The notes beneath the pieces are model-generated. The model was not told where the DNA came from and did not search any database. It was given only the letters and a program-made list of their open reading frames with translations. The translations under genes were made by a program, and so were the position numbers. 64,000 nucleotides of DNA from Bryopsis sp. KO-2023. Lineage: Eukaryota; Chlorophyta; Ulvophyceae; Bryopsidales; Bryopsidaceae. This document shows positions 12,254 through 23,245 of this stretch, piece after piece. Location of the stretch: positions 1-64,000 of the forward strand of contig BSYQ01000003.1 in the NCBI GenBank assembly GCA_030272585.1. Direction: 5' to 3'. Within the stretch, counting starts at the first letter, position 1, and the number at the start of each line of letters is the position of its first letter.

Positions 12254-12389
12254 CCCTAAACCCTAAACCCTAAACCCTAAACCCCTAACCCCTAAACCCC
12301 TAACCCCTAACCCCTAAACCCTAAACCCCTAAACCCTAAACCCTAACCCCTAAACCCTAAACCCTAAACCCTAAACCCTAAACCCTAAA
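12254..12389. repeat. Interstitial telomeric tract between R copies
   Basis: About 136 bp of CCCTAAA with many CCCCTAA and CCCCTAAA variants. It separates the two R copies, so the pattern telomere tract - unit - telomere tract repeats through the subtelomere. Confidence 0.95.
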
Positions 12390-14013
12390 TTATTAAACCT
12401 CTAACCTTCGTAAACCCTAAAGTCGTCAGTTTGATGACTAAGGACGTTAAAACTTGACTTTCATCGAAAACACAATATGGGTATCAAAAGATAGGTCTCG
12501 AGAAAAGATTGCGTTTGGCTTTAACCAGAATTTTGAAATTCCTTCTCATTTTCGAGATATCAAGCGTTGAAGGCAATCGCACAAGATCTGCGGCTTAGCA
12601 AAGTCAGTCATCTAGATAATACGTCTCGATCCACAAACAACTAGCGAAATGATCCACAACATTCTACTACCGAAAGTGTGTAAGCCACTACCTCTAAACG
12701 CCAAGGTCTCGGGATCGAATCTTGCTTCGGTCGCTTTCGCTATCGAACGACATCACACTTCCAAGCACGAAAGGAAACAATCTTAGACTCGAATCTTCAA
12801 CCTCAACAACATGAACATAACATAAACCACCTTATTCACTCCAATCACCCGAACCATCCCGTTATAAGATGAACGTTTCCGATTAAAGTACTTCAATCGT
12901 AACCAAGACCACTTGAACTCCAAAAGATCACTCATGATCACTTATTTCGTAGCTCGAAATAGTAATAATGATGGACATGTTCGATGAAAGTCTCGAGTCG
13001 TAAGGGTCGCAATATCGAACCCAAGCTCGAACCACTTGTCATACTTCTTTAAACTTAGCTCTTTTCCGGTATATTACCCCTGGGGCGACCGAAAATTCCG
13101 GGGCCCCAGCTACATGGTGGTAGGATGTCCCGGTGGGTATTCGAGATGTGTGCTTGTCTCATTAGCTATAGCGGCATCGTGGGTTCAATTCCCGCCTGGG
13201 GCGAAACTTTGGACTTTTCTAGTTTTTTTATACTTCGATAGTGTCGCAGGTTCAAATCCTTCCTTGTGTGCTTCCGTACTTCTTTCAGGCTTCTTTCGCT
13301 CCTACCAACTTGCCTTTTCTGAATTTTTCATCTAAACAAAAATTATCAATATCTACGTGAAATTTCTGAACTTTTGAATATAATGTTGTATTTTTGTCAA
13401 AAGTCGTCCTTAGTCATGGACGTCAAAGACGTCATGACTAATGCTTACGTAATCCGAAAATTCGAAAAGTTACTTTCTTCCATAAATAATTTTCGCTTTG
13501 ACGGAATTTCAATCGGACGTCTCCTTAAGGATTTAGAGCCAATTTTAAACTTAAAATTGAAATTACAGAATAAAATTTTCAAAAAGTCAAAAAATACTTT
13601 CTTCCAAAAATCCAAAATCTCGAAACGAAATCCTTTTAAGGTCAATACTTCGGGAGTTATGGCCAATCTGTCTTTTTCGCTAACGAAAAAAAGCTGAAAA
13701 AAGCCAAAATGGGCCATCTTTGAGGCCCAAGCGCTTACAAATGAATCGTTGAAGTGACGTGAAAATTTGGGGATATGTTCCCACATAGAGGGGCAACATT
13801 TGCGAAACTAGCTTATCACCCGGAAAAGTCTGAAAATTTGTTTATGACTAAAAAACCTCGAAAAAAGCCCTTTTTTGGCCTTAACTCAAAAATGAATCGT
13901 TGAAATAAAAAAAAATTATCTTTTTTGACATCCTTGGGGTCGATTTGGGGGGGGTAGCCGCGAGGAATAGTCCGGGAAAAGTCAAAAAATATGGCGATCC
14001 CCCCTGGTAAACC
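12390..14013. repeat. Subtelomeric repeat R, copy 2
   Basis: Diverged duplicate of 10643-12253 with many substitutions and small indels, so older than the 1999-bp array. Conservation is strongest in the tRNA-like fold (13103-13203) and in 13395-13810. The minus-strand frame at 13445-13786 resembles the copy-1 frame only because the DNA is similar. Confidence 0.9.
13103..13203 (+). other. tRNA-like element in R copy 2
   Basis: Same 100-nt spacing from GCCCCAG (13103-13109) to CTGGGGC (13196-13202) as in copy 1. The T-arm-like part reads GTGGG-TTCAATT-CCCGC, pairing better than copy 1. The acceptor and D-arm-like stems are unchanged although flanking DNA has diverged. Confidence 0.6.
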
Positions 14014-14143
14014 CCCTAAACCCTAAACCCTAAACCCTAAACCCTAAACCCTAAACCCTAAACCCTAAACCCCTAAACCCTAAACCCTAAACCCTAAACC
14101 CTAAACCCTAAACCCTAAACCCTGAAACCTAAACCCTGAACCC
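14014..14143. repeat. Interstitial telomeric tract, degenerate
   Basis: About 130 bp of CCCTAAA repeats ending in degraded CCCTGAAACCTAAACCCTGAA. It is the innermost telomeric tract I can see. Confidence 0.93.
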
Positions 14144-14145
14144 AT

Positions 14146-14868
14146 TCTCACCCGCTCGGAACGAGGTCGCTCCTACGTGAGGCCTCTTTTTCGGAGAAAT
14201 GAGGTCGCTCCTCGGCTACTCCACCAAATCTCGATTTCCAAAACCTAATGGACGTGTCTCGAAGAGGGGCTACCCACGGGTTTTGATCGGAAGTCAATCG
14301 GAGGTGTGGTTGAGGAGTTATGGTCAATAAGGTGTTGGGTGCTTAGGAGAAGGCACGCGTGAGTCCTAGTTTTCGGAGAATGGAGGTCGCTCCTCGGTCA
14401 CTCCACCAAATCTGGATTTCTAAAGCTTTGAGGACGGCTCTCGTCGAGACCTATCCGTGGGTACCTCTCCCAAGTCCATCAAATCCGTGATTTGGGAGTT
14501 ATGGTCAACAAAATGTTAGATGCTTCGAGAGGAGGCACGCGTGAGGCCTAGTTTTCGGAGAATGGAGGTCGCTCCTCGGCTACTCCACCAAATCTCGATT
14601 TCTAAAGTGCTATGGCTTCGTCTCGACGAGACCTATCCGTGGGTACCTCTCCCGAGTCGATCGGAGCCGTGGTTGAGGAGTTATGGCTCCGCGAGTGGTT
14701 TACCAAAAGCGGGACGCACGCGTTCGCGCTAGCTGACCACATCGCCACAACCCCGCAACACGTGAACCTCCCAATTTTTTTTTTTTTCCTCATGAGTGAC
14801 CTGATCGGCCCCAAACCAAAACCATCGTGCTCCACACTCGAAGGCCTTCCCTCACATGCCTTCTCTCA
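14146..14868 (-). repeat. Inverted, diverged block of the 351-bp satellite
   Basis: Sequence related to the reverse complement of the satellite. Three incomplete copies start at about 14191, 14371 and 14551 (TTTTCGGAGAAtGGAGGTCGCTCC), about 180 bp apart. The last one continues as a full-length inverted unit to 14868, where it meets the direct array head-to-head. Confidence 0.85.
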
Positions 14869-17800
14869 AGCACTGGTTGGGAGAGGGCATGTGAGGGAAG
14901 GCCTTCGATTGTGGAGCATGATGGTTTTGGTTTGTGTACGATCAGGTCACTCATGAGGCAAAAAAAAATTTTGGAGGTTCAAATGTTGCGGGGTCGTGGC
15001 GATGTGGTCAGGTAGCGCGAACGCGTGCGTCCCGTTTTTGATAAACCACTCGCGGAGCCATAACTCCTCAACCACGGCTCGGATGGACTCGGGAGAGGTA
15101 CCCACGGATAGGTCTCGACAAGAGCTCCGCTTTGGGCTTTGAAAATCAGGTTTTGGTGGAGTAGCCGAGGAGCGACCTCCATTCTCCGAAAACTAGCACC
15201 CACGCGTGCCTTCTCTCAAGCACCGGTTGGGAGAGGGCATGCGAGGGAAGGCCTTCGATTGTGGAGCATGATGATTTTGGTTTGTGTACGATCAGGTCAC
15301 TCATGAGGCAAAAAAAAAATTTTGGAGGTTCAAATGATGCGGGGTCGTGGCGATGTGGTCAGGTAGCGCGAACGCGTGCGTCCCGTTTTTGATAAACCAC
15401 TCGCGGAGCCATAACTCCTCAACCACGGCTCGGATGGACTCGGGAGAGGTACCCACGGATAGGTCTCGACGAGAGCCGCGCTTTGGGCTTTGAAAATCAG
15501 GATTTGGTGGAGTAGCCGAGGAGCGACCTCCATGCTCCGAAAACTTGCACCCACGTGTGCCTTCTCTCAACCACCGGTTGGGAGAGGGCATGTGAGGGAA
15601 GGCCTTCGAGTGTGGAGCATGATGGTTTTGGTTTGTGTACGATCAGGTCACTCATGAGGCAAAAAAAAAATTTTGGAGGTTCAAATGTTGCGGGGTCGTG
15701 GCGATGTGGTCAGGTAGCGCGAACGCGTGCGTCCCGTTTTTGGTAAACCACTCGCGGAGCCATAACTCCTCAACCACGGCTCGGATGGACTCGGGAGAGG
15801 TACCCACGGATAGGTCAGGACGAGAGCCGCGCTTTGGGCTTTGAAAATCAAGATTTGGTGGAGAAGCCGAGGAGCGACCTCCATGCTCCGAAAACTAGCA
15901 CCCACGCGTGCCTTCTCTCAACCACCGGTTGGGAGAGGGCATGTGAGGGAAGGCCTTCGAGTGTGGAGCATGATGGTTTTGATTTGAGGCCGATCAGGTC
16001 ACTCATGAGGCAAAAAAAAAAAATTTCGAGGTTCAAATGTTGCGGGGTCGTGGCGATGTGGTCAGGTAGCGCGAACGCGTGCGTCCCGTTTTTGGTAAAC
16101 CACTCTCGGAGCCATAACTCCTCAACCACGGCTCGGATGGACTCGGGAGAGGTACCCACGGATAGGTCTCGACAAGAGCTCCGCTTTGGGCTTTGAAAAT
16201 CAAGATTTGGTGGAGAAGCCGAGGAGCGACCTCCATGCTCCGAAAACTAGCACCCACGCGTGCCTTCTCTCAAGCACCGGTTGGGAGAGGGCATGCGAGG
16301 GAAGGTTTTCGATTGTGGAGCATGATGGTTTTGGTTTGTGTACGATCAGGTCACTCATGAGGCAAAAAAAAAATTTTGGAGGTTCAAATGATGCGGGGTC
16401 GTGGCGATGTGGTCAGATAGCGCGAACGCGTGCGTCCCGTTTTTGGTAAACCACTCGCGGAGCCATAACTCCTCAACCACGGCTCGGATGGACTCGGGAG
16501 AGGTACCCACGGATAGGTCTCGACGAGAGCCGCGCTTTGGGCTTTGAAAATCAAGATTTGGTGGAGAAGCCGAGGAGCGACCTCCATGCTCCGAAAACTA
16601 GCACCCACGCGTGCCTTCTCTCAAGCACCGGTTGGGAGAGGGCATGCGAGGGAAGGCCTTCGATTGTGGAGCATGATGGTTTTGGTTTGTGTACGATCAG
16701 GTCACTCATGAGGCAAAAAAAAAATTTTGGAGGTTCAAATGATGCGGGGTCGTGGCGATGTGGTCAGGTAGCGCGAACGCGTGCGTCCCGTTTTTGGTAA
16801 ACCACTCGCGGAGCCATAACTCCTCAACCACGGCTCGGATGGACTCGGGAGAGGTACCCACGGATAGGTCTCGACGAGAGCCGCGCTTTGGGCTTTGAAA
16901 ATCAAGATTTGGTGGAGAAGCCGAGGAGCGACCTCCATGCTCCGAAAACTAGCACCCACGCGTGCCTTCTCTCAACCACCGGTTGGGAGAGGGCATGTGA
17001 GGGAAGGCCTTCGAGTGTGGAGCATGATGGTTTTGATTTGAGGCCGATCAGGTCACTCATGAGGCAAAAAAAATAATTTCGAGGTTCAAATGTTGCGGGG
17101 TCGTGGCGATGTGGTCAGGTAGCGCGAACACGTGCGTCCCGTTTTTGATAAACCACTCGCGGAGCCATAACTCCTCAACCACGGCTCGGATGGACTCGGG
17201 AGAGGTACCCACGGATAGGTCTCGACGAGAGCCGCGCTTTGGGCTTTGAAAATCAGGATTTGGTGGAGTAGCCGAGGAGCGACCTCCATTCTCCGAAAAC
17301 TAGCACCCACGCGTGCCTTCTCTCAAGCACCGGTTGGGAGAGGGCATGTGAGGGAAGGCCTTCGAGTGTGGAGCATGATGGTTTTGGTTTGTGTACGATC
17401 AGGTCACTCATGAGGCAAAAAAAAAATTTTGGAGGTTCAAATGTTGCGGGGTCGTGGCGATGTGGTCAGGTAGCGCGAACGCGTGCGTCCCGTTTTTGGT
17501 AAACCACTCTCGGAGCCATAATTCCTCAACCACGGCTCGGATGGACTCGGGAGAGGTACCCACGGATAGGTCTCGACAAGAGCTCCGCTTTGGGCTTTGA
17601 AAATCAAGATTTGGTGGAGAAGCCGAGGAGCGACCTCCATTCTCCGAAAACTAGCACCCACGCGTGCCTTCTCTCAAGCACCGGTTGGGAGAGGGCATGT
17701 GAGGGAAGGCCTTCGAAGGGAACAACGATGGTTTTGGTTTGAGGCCGATCAGGTCACTCATGAGGCAAAAAAAAAATTTTGGAGGTTCAAATGTTGCGGG

Positions 17801-18540
17801 GTCGTGGCGATGTGGTCAGGTAGCGCGAACGCGTGCGTCCCGTTTTTGGTAAACCACTCGCGGAGCCATAACTCCTTAACCACGGCTCGGATGGACTCGG
17901 GAGAGGTACCCACGGATAGGTCACGACGAGAGCCGCGCTTTGGGCTTTGAAAATCAAGATTTGGTGGAGTCGCCGAGGAGCGACCTCCATGCTCCGAAAA
18001 CTTGCACCCACGCGTGCCTTCTCTCAAGCACCGGTTGGGAGAGGGCATGTGAGGGAAGGCCTTCGGAGGGAACAACGATGGTTTTGGTTTGAGGCCGATC
18101 AGGTCACTCATGAGGCAAAAAAAAAATTTTGGAGGTTCAAATGTTGCGGGGTCGTGGCGATGTGGTCAGGTAGCGCGAACGCGTGCGTCCCGTTTTTGGT
18201 AAACCACTCTCGGAGCCATAACTCCTCAACCACGGCTCGGATGGACTCGGGAGAGGTACCCACGGATAGGTCTCGACAAGAGCTCCGCTTTGGGCTTTGA
18301 AAATCAAGATTTGGTGGAGTAGCCGAGGAGCGACCTCCATTCTCCGAAAACTAGCACCCACGCGTGCCTTCTCTCAAGCACCGGTTGGGAGAGGGCATGG
18401 GAGGGAAGGCCTTCGAAGGGAACAACGATGGTTTTGGTTTGAGGCCGATCAGGTCACTCATGAGGCAAAAAAAAAAATTTGGAGGTTCAAATGTTGCGGG
18501 GTCGTGGCGATGTGGTCAGGTAGCGCGAACGCGTGCGTTC
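14869..18540 (+). repeat. 351-bp tandem satellite array, about 10.5 units
   Basis: The landmark CCGGTTGGGAGAGGGCATG recurs about every 351 bp from 14873 to 18383. Units differ by a few per cent and fall into types: GTGTACGATCAGG versus GAGGCCGATCAGG, and GTGTGGAGCATGATGG versus GGGAACAACGATGG. Frames of 74-117 codons recur on both strands only because the repeat is uniform. The array is cut at 18540 by the 5' LTR of element A1. Confidence 0.95.
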
Positions 18541-19833
18541 TGTTAGTATTTTCTAGTACTTTAGCGCTGTACGAGGTAGTCTGGGATAGAGTCTAGGGTG
18601 GCTGACATACTAGGGATATGATAGGCAATGATCGACCTGCTAAAAATAGATCTAAACGGGGTCGGATCGGGATCGGATTTTCACTAATGTCTATTATAGG
18701 GTGATACAAAAATAGTCGGGTTTTTTTTTTTTTTTTTTTACCGATCATGATCGGTGCCGATCATCGGTGATCGGTGTCTTGATCGGACCGATTAATCGGG
18801 ATCGGCGACCGATCCGATCAAAGAACGGCGTCGGCCGATCCCGATCCCGATCCGATCAAGGCGCGGAGCTGTGATCGGAATAGTCGGCCGATCAAAGTCG
18901 GCGTTTTTTTTTTGATCGGTACAATGATCGGAGAGAACCGATCATGATCGGTATGAAAGGCGCGAAGTCGGTGAATTTGGTAAATTTCCGATCAGATCGG
19001 ATCTGCCGATCACCCACCGATCCCGATCCGATCATGATCGGAAATCGGGTGACGCACAAAGTAACCCCCGCAGGGTCCCCAGAACCCAAGGGAACCGAGT
19101 GGGATTCGAACACCATACCGCACGATGCCGAGTCATCTACATTGAGCACTAAGCCAAGTGGACCACGATGATTTTGTGGCTGTTGCGATGATATACCTTA
19201 ATCTGTTTGTAATTCTGTGAAATTAGGGTATATTATTGCAACAACCACAGAATCATCGTGGTCCACTTGGCTTAGCGCTCAGTGTAGATGACTCGGCATC
19301 GTGCGGTATGGTGTTCGAATCCCACTCGGTTCCCTTGGGTTCTGGGGACCCTGCGGGGGTTACTTTGTGCGTCACCCGATTTCCGATCATGATCGGATCG
19401 GGATCGGTGGGTGATCGGCAGATCCGATCTGATCGGAAAACGCCGATCCCGATCCCGATCCGATCTGGTTTCCGAGGCAGAATTGGGTGATCGGCCGATT
19501 TTGATCGGAAAAGTCGGACCGATTTTTGTGATCGGTCCGATTATGATCGGTGATCGGTTTGATCGGACCGATCTGATCGATGATCGATTTGATCGGAAAT
19601 TGCAGGTGCCGATCTTGATCGGAGATCGGTTTGATCGATGACCGACATGTCGGCATCGGATCCCTAGTATGGTGGCTGACGCATGTGGGTTCACGAGTAA
19701 GACAGATTAGACCCAGAGTTTGGGGCATGCGTCAGCGTACTACACTTAGGGGTACTTAAGAGGCCCACTCGTTGTTTTGACACTTATTTTACTTGTAAGA
19801 ACTCGGGATTCGTGGGATTGGTGTGTTCCCGCT

Positions 19834-19864
<31 letters not shown>

Positions 19865-20050
19865 GTCTAAGTGTTTGCCTGACGCAATCACTTATCCAAC
19901 CAAGTGCTCTCGTAGCGTTCACAACCGCGCTAGCTAGAGAGTTGTCTAAACCAACAAACCCCACAAGTATACTTGCGTTAGCCAGCAAGTTATCACGAAT
20001 CCAATCAACACAGCCAACCACTATTGCGCCACCCACAAGCTTCACTATCA
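18541..20050 (+). repeat. 5' LTR of A1, interrupted
   Basis: Starts TGTTAGTATTTTC and ends CTTCACTATCA, as do the 432-bp A-type LTRs at 29679, 45967 and 55642. Without the 1064-bp foldback insertion and its 8-bp TSD it is about 438 bp; the excess comes mainly from a longer (GT)n run near 19840-19867. It contains the perfect 10-bp inverted repeat CTGACGCATG...CATGCGTCAG. Confidence 0.93.
18606..19669. mobile_element. Foldback-type DNA element rich in GATCGG
   Basis: Bounded by 12-bp terminal inverted repeats CATACTAGGGAT/ATCCCTAGTATG and flanked by GTGGCTGA at 18598-18605 and 19670-19677. An 8-bp TSD suits hAT; 10 bp (GGTGGCTGAC) is also readable and would suit Mutator. The inside is packed with CCGATC/GATCGG words. 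Two long arms (about 18940-19190 and 19215-19440) are nearly perfect inverted copies around 19205. Each arm contains a tRNA-like stretch with a B-box-like GTGTTCGAATCC. No transposase, so non-autonomous. Confidence 0.85.
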
Positions 20051-20052
20051 AT

Positions 20053-20064
20053 TGGTTTCGGAGC
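20053..20064 (+). other. Primer-binding site of A1
   Basis: TGGTTTCGGAGC begins 2 nt after the LTR end, the usual place for a tRNA-primer site. The same 12 nt follow the 5' LTRs of A2, C and D. It differs at two positions from the common plant iMet site TGGTATCAGAGC. Confidence 0.75.
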
Positions 20065-20197
20065 GAGGCAAGAACTTTGAGTTCTTGAGATCGAAACTTG
20101 TGAACGTGGTGTAACAAACACATTCGTTTGTTTGTTTGTTTGGTAGAGAAACTCCAACCGTGGTTGTTGAGTACTCCCAAATAGTGGCTGAGAGACC

Positions 20198-23100
20198 ATG
20201 GCTGACCGTGAACACGCATTGGAAGTGCGCGAGCCTCAAGTTGAAGAGCCAGGGATTGAACCTGAGTTCGATGAGGAATTGCCTGACGCACCCAATGTGG
20301 TGTACCAACAAATAAACGTCCAGAACATCCACAATGTCCAGCAAGCAGCTGTCGACATAGACATGGGAGCTGATGCGGAAGCCTTAAGAGAGGATGTGGA
20401 TGCGGTCCATGACCGTGTGGACGATTTAACCCACGGGTTAAGGGGTCACCTGCAGCAAGTTGACCAGACACTGGGGCAGAGGCTAGCCCATACTGAAGCC
20501 TCTGTGTCGAACCAACTGGCTGGTGCATCAGAGGTGATCGGGCAGGCGCTGGAAACACAGCACCAGCATGCGCAACAGGTTGAGGCCACACAGCATGCGG
20601 TGGTGTCGCAACAGGAGAAGCTGGATACAGTGGTGGCTCAACATGGTCGATATGAGCAAAGGCTATTGCGCCAAGATATCGAACATAGAAAAGAAAGAGC
20701 CGACATCAAAGCTTCTGTGGATGCAATAACGAGGAGAATGGATGCCGCAGATGTCCTAGCGGACTCTCGTTTTGCTGACCTAAAAGAAGCAACTGAAGCA
20801 TCAGCACTTCAGTTAAAACAACTCTCCGAGCTATCCCTTGTACAAGGGCGGAGAATTGAAGGCTTATTAGGCACTGTTGCGGATTCCAACGAAAAAGTTG
20901 AACGGACTCTAGAGTTGTTTCGGGAGTCCTTGAACAAACAAGGTGCTGAGGTGAAGCGTTTGCAGAGCTCAAGAGTAGCAATCCAAAAAGATTTGATTGC
21001 CTTGGAGAAAAAGGCATCCAAAACCTGGGATCAGCAGCAAGATGCAGCTGATGTGGTTGCCTTAAGATTATCTGGTGTGACAGTTTGCAAAGGGAGAGGT
21101 GGGATTCGATCCCTAGACCTCTCGGTGTCAAGTACAGTAACGGTCGCACTAGCGAACCAGAGTACCACGGTGGTTACTGAGGTTAGAACGGTTATGTAGC
21201 CGTCTGACCAGGTGACGTAATATGATGTGATGGAACGGGTGACTGTGTGTGTGACTGTATCCGGACGGTGTAGTTCGGGGTCACGTGAGAATGTGTTGGA
21301 GACAGTTACGGTTGGGACCGTTGACGGGATTCGAACCCGGGTCAACGGTTGACGAGTCTTAAGGCTTCTCGCCTTAGACCGTGTTGTTCTTGTATTGTAA
21401 GTCTTTGAGTTGTCTATACCCCGTGTCCCTTACATCTGGCCTGGAACGAAGCATGGAAGATGTGAGTGGCGGAAGTCAGAGTGCCCAAAGTGGAAGTGAT
21501 GCTCGTGCAGTGTCACCAGAGCGTGAAGAATCAACTTCCCCTGAGCCTGAGGACTCAGCCTTTGGGATGCCGCTGCTGAAGAAATCAGTAAAGCAGTTGG
21601 CTGCATCATGGCCGCCACTAGACCAGAGCTTCGCGGTAGGAATGGTTGGGGCAGGAACTTCAACAATTCCAGCTCCACCAGCCGTACAGGTCGAGGAGGG
21701 TGAAATCGTCGCTGCAGAAGCACCACCATGCACTGCAATGGATAGCGCACCAGACGCTGATTTCACATTCCCTCAGTTGATACCTCCAAGTACAAGAGCT
21801 CAGCCTGGAGTACGCATCTCAGAACCCGACTCTGCCGATGGATCACGTAGACCCACACGAACTGACCCAAGAGTTCTCTCCTCAGCAGAGGTGTTATACC
21901 AAATTGACCTTGAGCGTGCTAAGGCACAGGTCAGAGAAGAGAAAGGAAAAGAACCCATGCAGATCCCCACACGTACTAGGAGATTGGGACTTGGGTTAAG
22001 TGCTTTGGGAGCAAGGGTAGAAAACAACCCCTTTGCTGCACTTGGTTCATATGAGTCTACTGGTGGACCCAGTCGAGTTCCGCGTATGCGTGGAAACTTT
22101 GGAGACCCTGGTGATGATGATCCAGATGATGATGGCGGTGATGATTACCGCGACAGACGAAACCGCCCACCTTCCCGCATTCCAGGTGCGCCTGATGGCG
22201 GTGGGGGTGGTGGCGGTGGTGGAGATGGTGGAGGCGGTGGACCTCCCGGTGGACCTCCTGGTGGAGGTGGAGGTGGAGGTGGCGCTGGACCAGTAGGGCC
22301 AGGACCTCCTAGGCAAGGACAGTGGTTGCCTAGCACCGTCAAGTTGCAAATGCCTCGTGCATTTAACGGAAGTGGCGAACCAAAAGCCCGTAAATGGCAA
22401 GTGCTCATGACGCGGTACTTGAGAACCTGCGGAGTGCATGAAGCACAGTGGCAATCTGTGATGGCCACTAACCTTTATGGGGCTGCCTCGGATTGGTTAA
22501 CGATGCAAGAGTTGAAAATTCACCGAGGTGAAAGACCACCCTTCCGTGACTGGATGGACTTCATGGATGGCTTAGCTACCGCTTTCGAATTCTCTAGTGA
22601 TCGAGATGAAGCGTGGCGTGACCTCCACAAACTCAAGCAGACTGGAACTGTGAAACAGTTTGTAAAAGAGTTTCAGCGGTTAGTCTTGAGGATTCCAGAC
22701 CTCGAAGAGGATCACCAGTATTTGCTCTTCGTGGATGGACTTAAGAGTGAAGTTCAGAAGTTAGTCGCTGCAACGGTACCTCGAGATGTCGAGGCTGCCA
22801 TCATATCCGCCGAACGATTGGAAGCCCTTGGAGTTGGAACACAAGGCCAAGGAGGGCAGACCAATCAGAAAAAGAAAGGAGTCTGGCGTGGTGGAAGAAA
22901 GAAAAAAAGCCAGAATCAGGGTCAGCAGCAGCAGAACCCTACACCACCAGCCCAAGCACCACCACAAGCTGCCGCAGGAGTACAGCAGCAGCAACAGCAA
23001 CAAGGCAGAGGAGGAGGACGTGGTGGTGGTGGACGTGGACGCGGTGGTGGTAACCGTGGAAGAGGACAAGCCAATCAGGGAAGACAGAACCTCCAGGGGG

Positions 23101-23210
23101 GAGGGGGATATAATTGTTATCTTTGTGGAAAGAAGGGTCATCCCGTGGGGCAATGTCCTAGATTAGAGGAGGTGAAAAACCTCCCTGATGTAAAAAAAAT
23201 GTTAAACTGA
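20198..23210 (+). pseudogene. gag: gag of A1, split by a solo LTR
   Basis: Structural protein that assembles virus-like particles around element RNA. The ATG at 20198 matches the intact A2 Gag start. Part 1 (20198-21075) is an unusually long N-terminal coiled-coil region. Part 2 (21435-23210) holds a Gly-rich linker, a Ty3-type capsid domain (VKLQMPRAFNGSG... through LRIPDLEEDHQYLLFVDGL), RGG-box repeats and a CCHC knuckle (CYLCGKKGHPVGQC). The two parts join in A2 at LRLSG-LERSM, exactly where the solo LTR lies here. Without the insertion it would match the 880-residue A2 Gag. Confidence 0.93.
21076..21434. mobile_element. Solo LTR of an unassigned family in A1 gag
   Basis: A 359-bp insertion starting TGTGACAG and ending CCCTTACA, with TG...CA ends and a perfect 5-bp TSD TCTGG (21071-21075 and 21435-21439). 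That is the signature of a solo LTR left by LTR-LTR recombination. It does not resemble the other LTRs here. On its minus strand, about 21400-21325, it carries tRNA-Leu-like sequence (GGTCTAAGGCG, long variable-arm-like stem, GGGTTCGAATCCC) without a matching acceptor stem. Confidence 0.85.
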
Positions 23211-23245
23211 CCGCCAGGCAGGAAACTGCTTCGTCTGAGCCTGGC
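23192..23245 (+). promoter_or_regulatory. -1 ribosomal frameshift signal, gag to pol (A1)
   Basis: Eight A residues (23192-23199) read GTA AAA AAA ATG in the gag frame, giving a canonical A-AAA-AAA slippery heptamer shortly before the gag stop (23208). The pol frame is -1 and open from here. A perfect 7-bp stem, GCCAGGC (23213-23219) with GCCTGGC (23239-23245), lies 13 nt downstream. A2 has the same A run and stem. Confidence 0.8.

Noticed and set aside
11821-13786. Related minus-strand frames in the two R copies (72 and 113 codons)
   Set aside because: Length and start differ, changes are often amino-acid changing, and no domain is recognisable; shared DNA explains the similarity.
14602-18596. 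Many 74-120-codon frames on both strands of the 351-bp array
   Set aside because: Overlapping frames on both strands repeating every 351 bp are a by-product of a uniform satellite.
19746-20591. 281-codon minus-strand frame over A1 LTR and gag start
   Set aside because: Antisense shadow of the LTR and gag; no domain, and A2 has only part of it.
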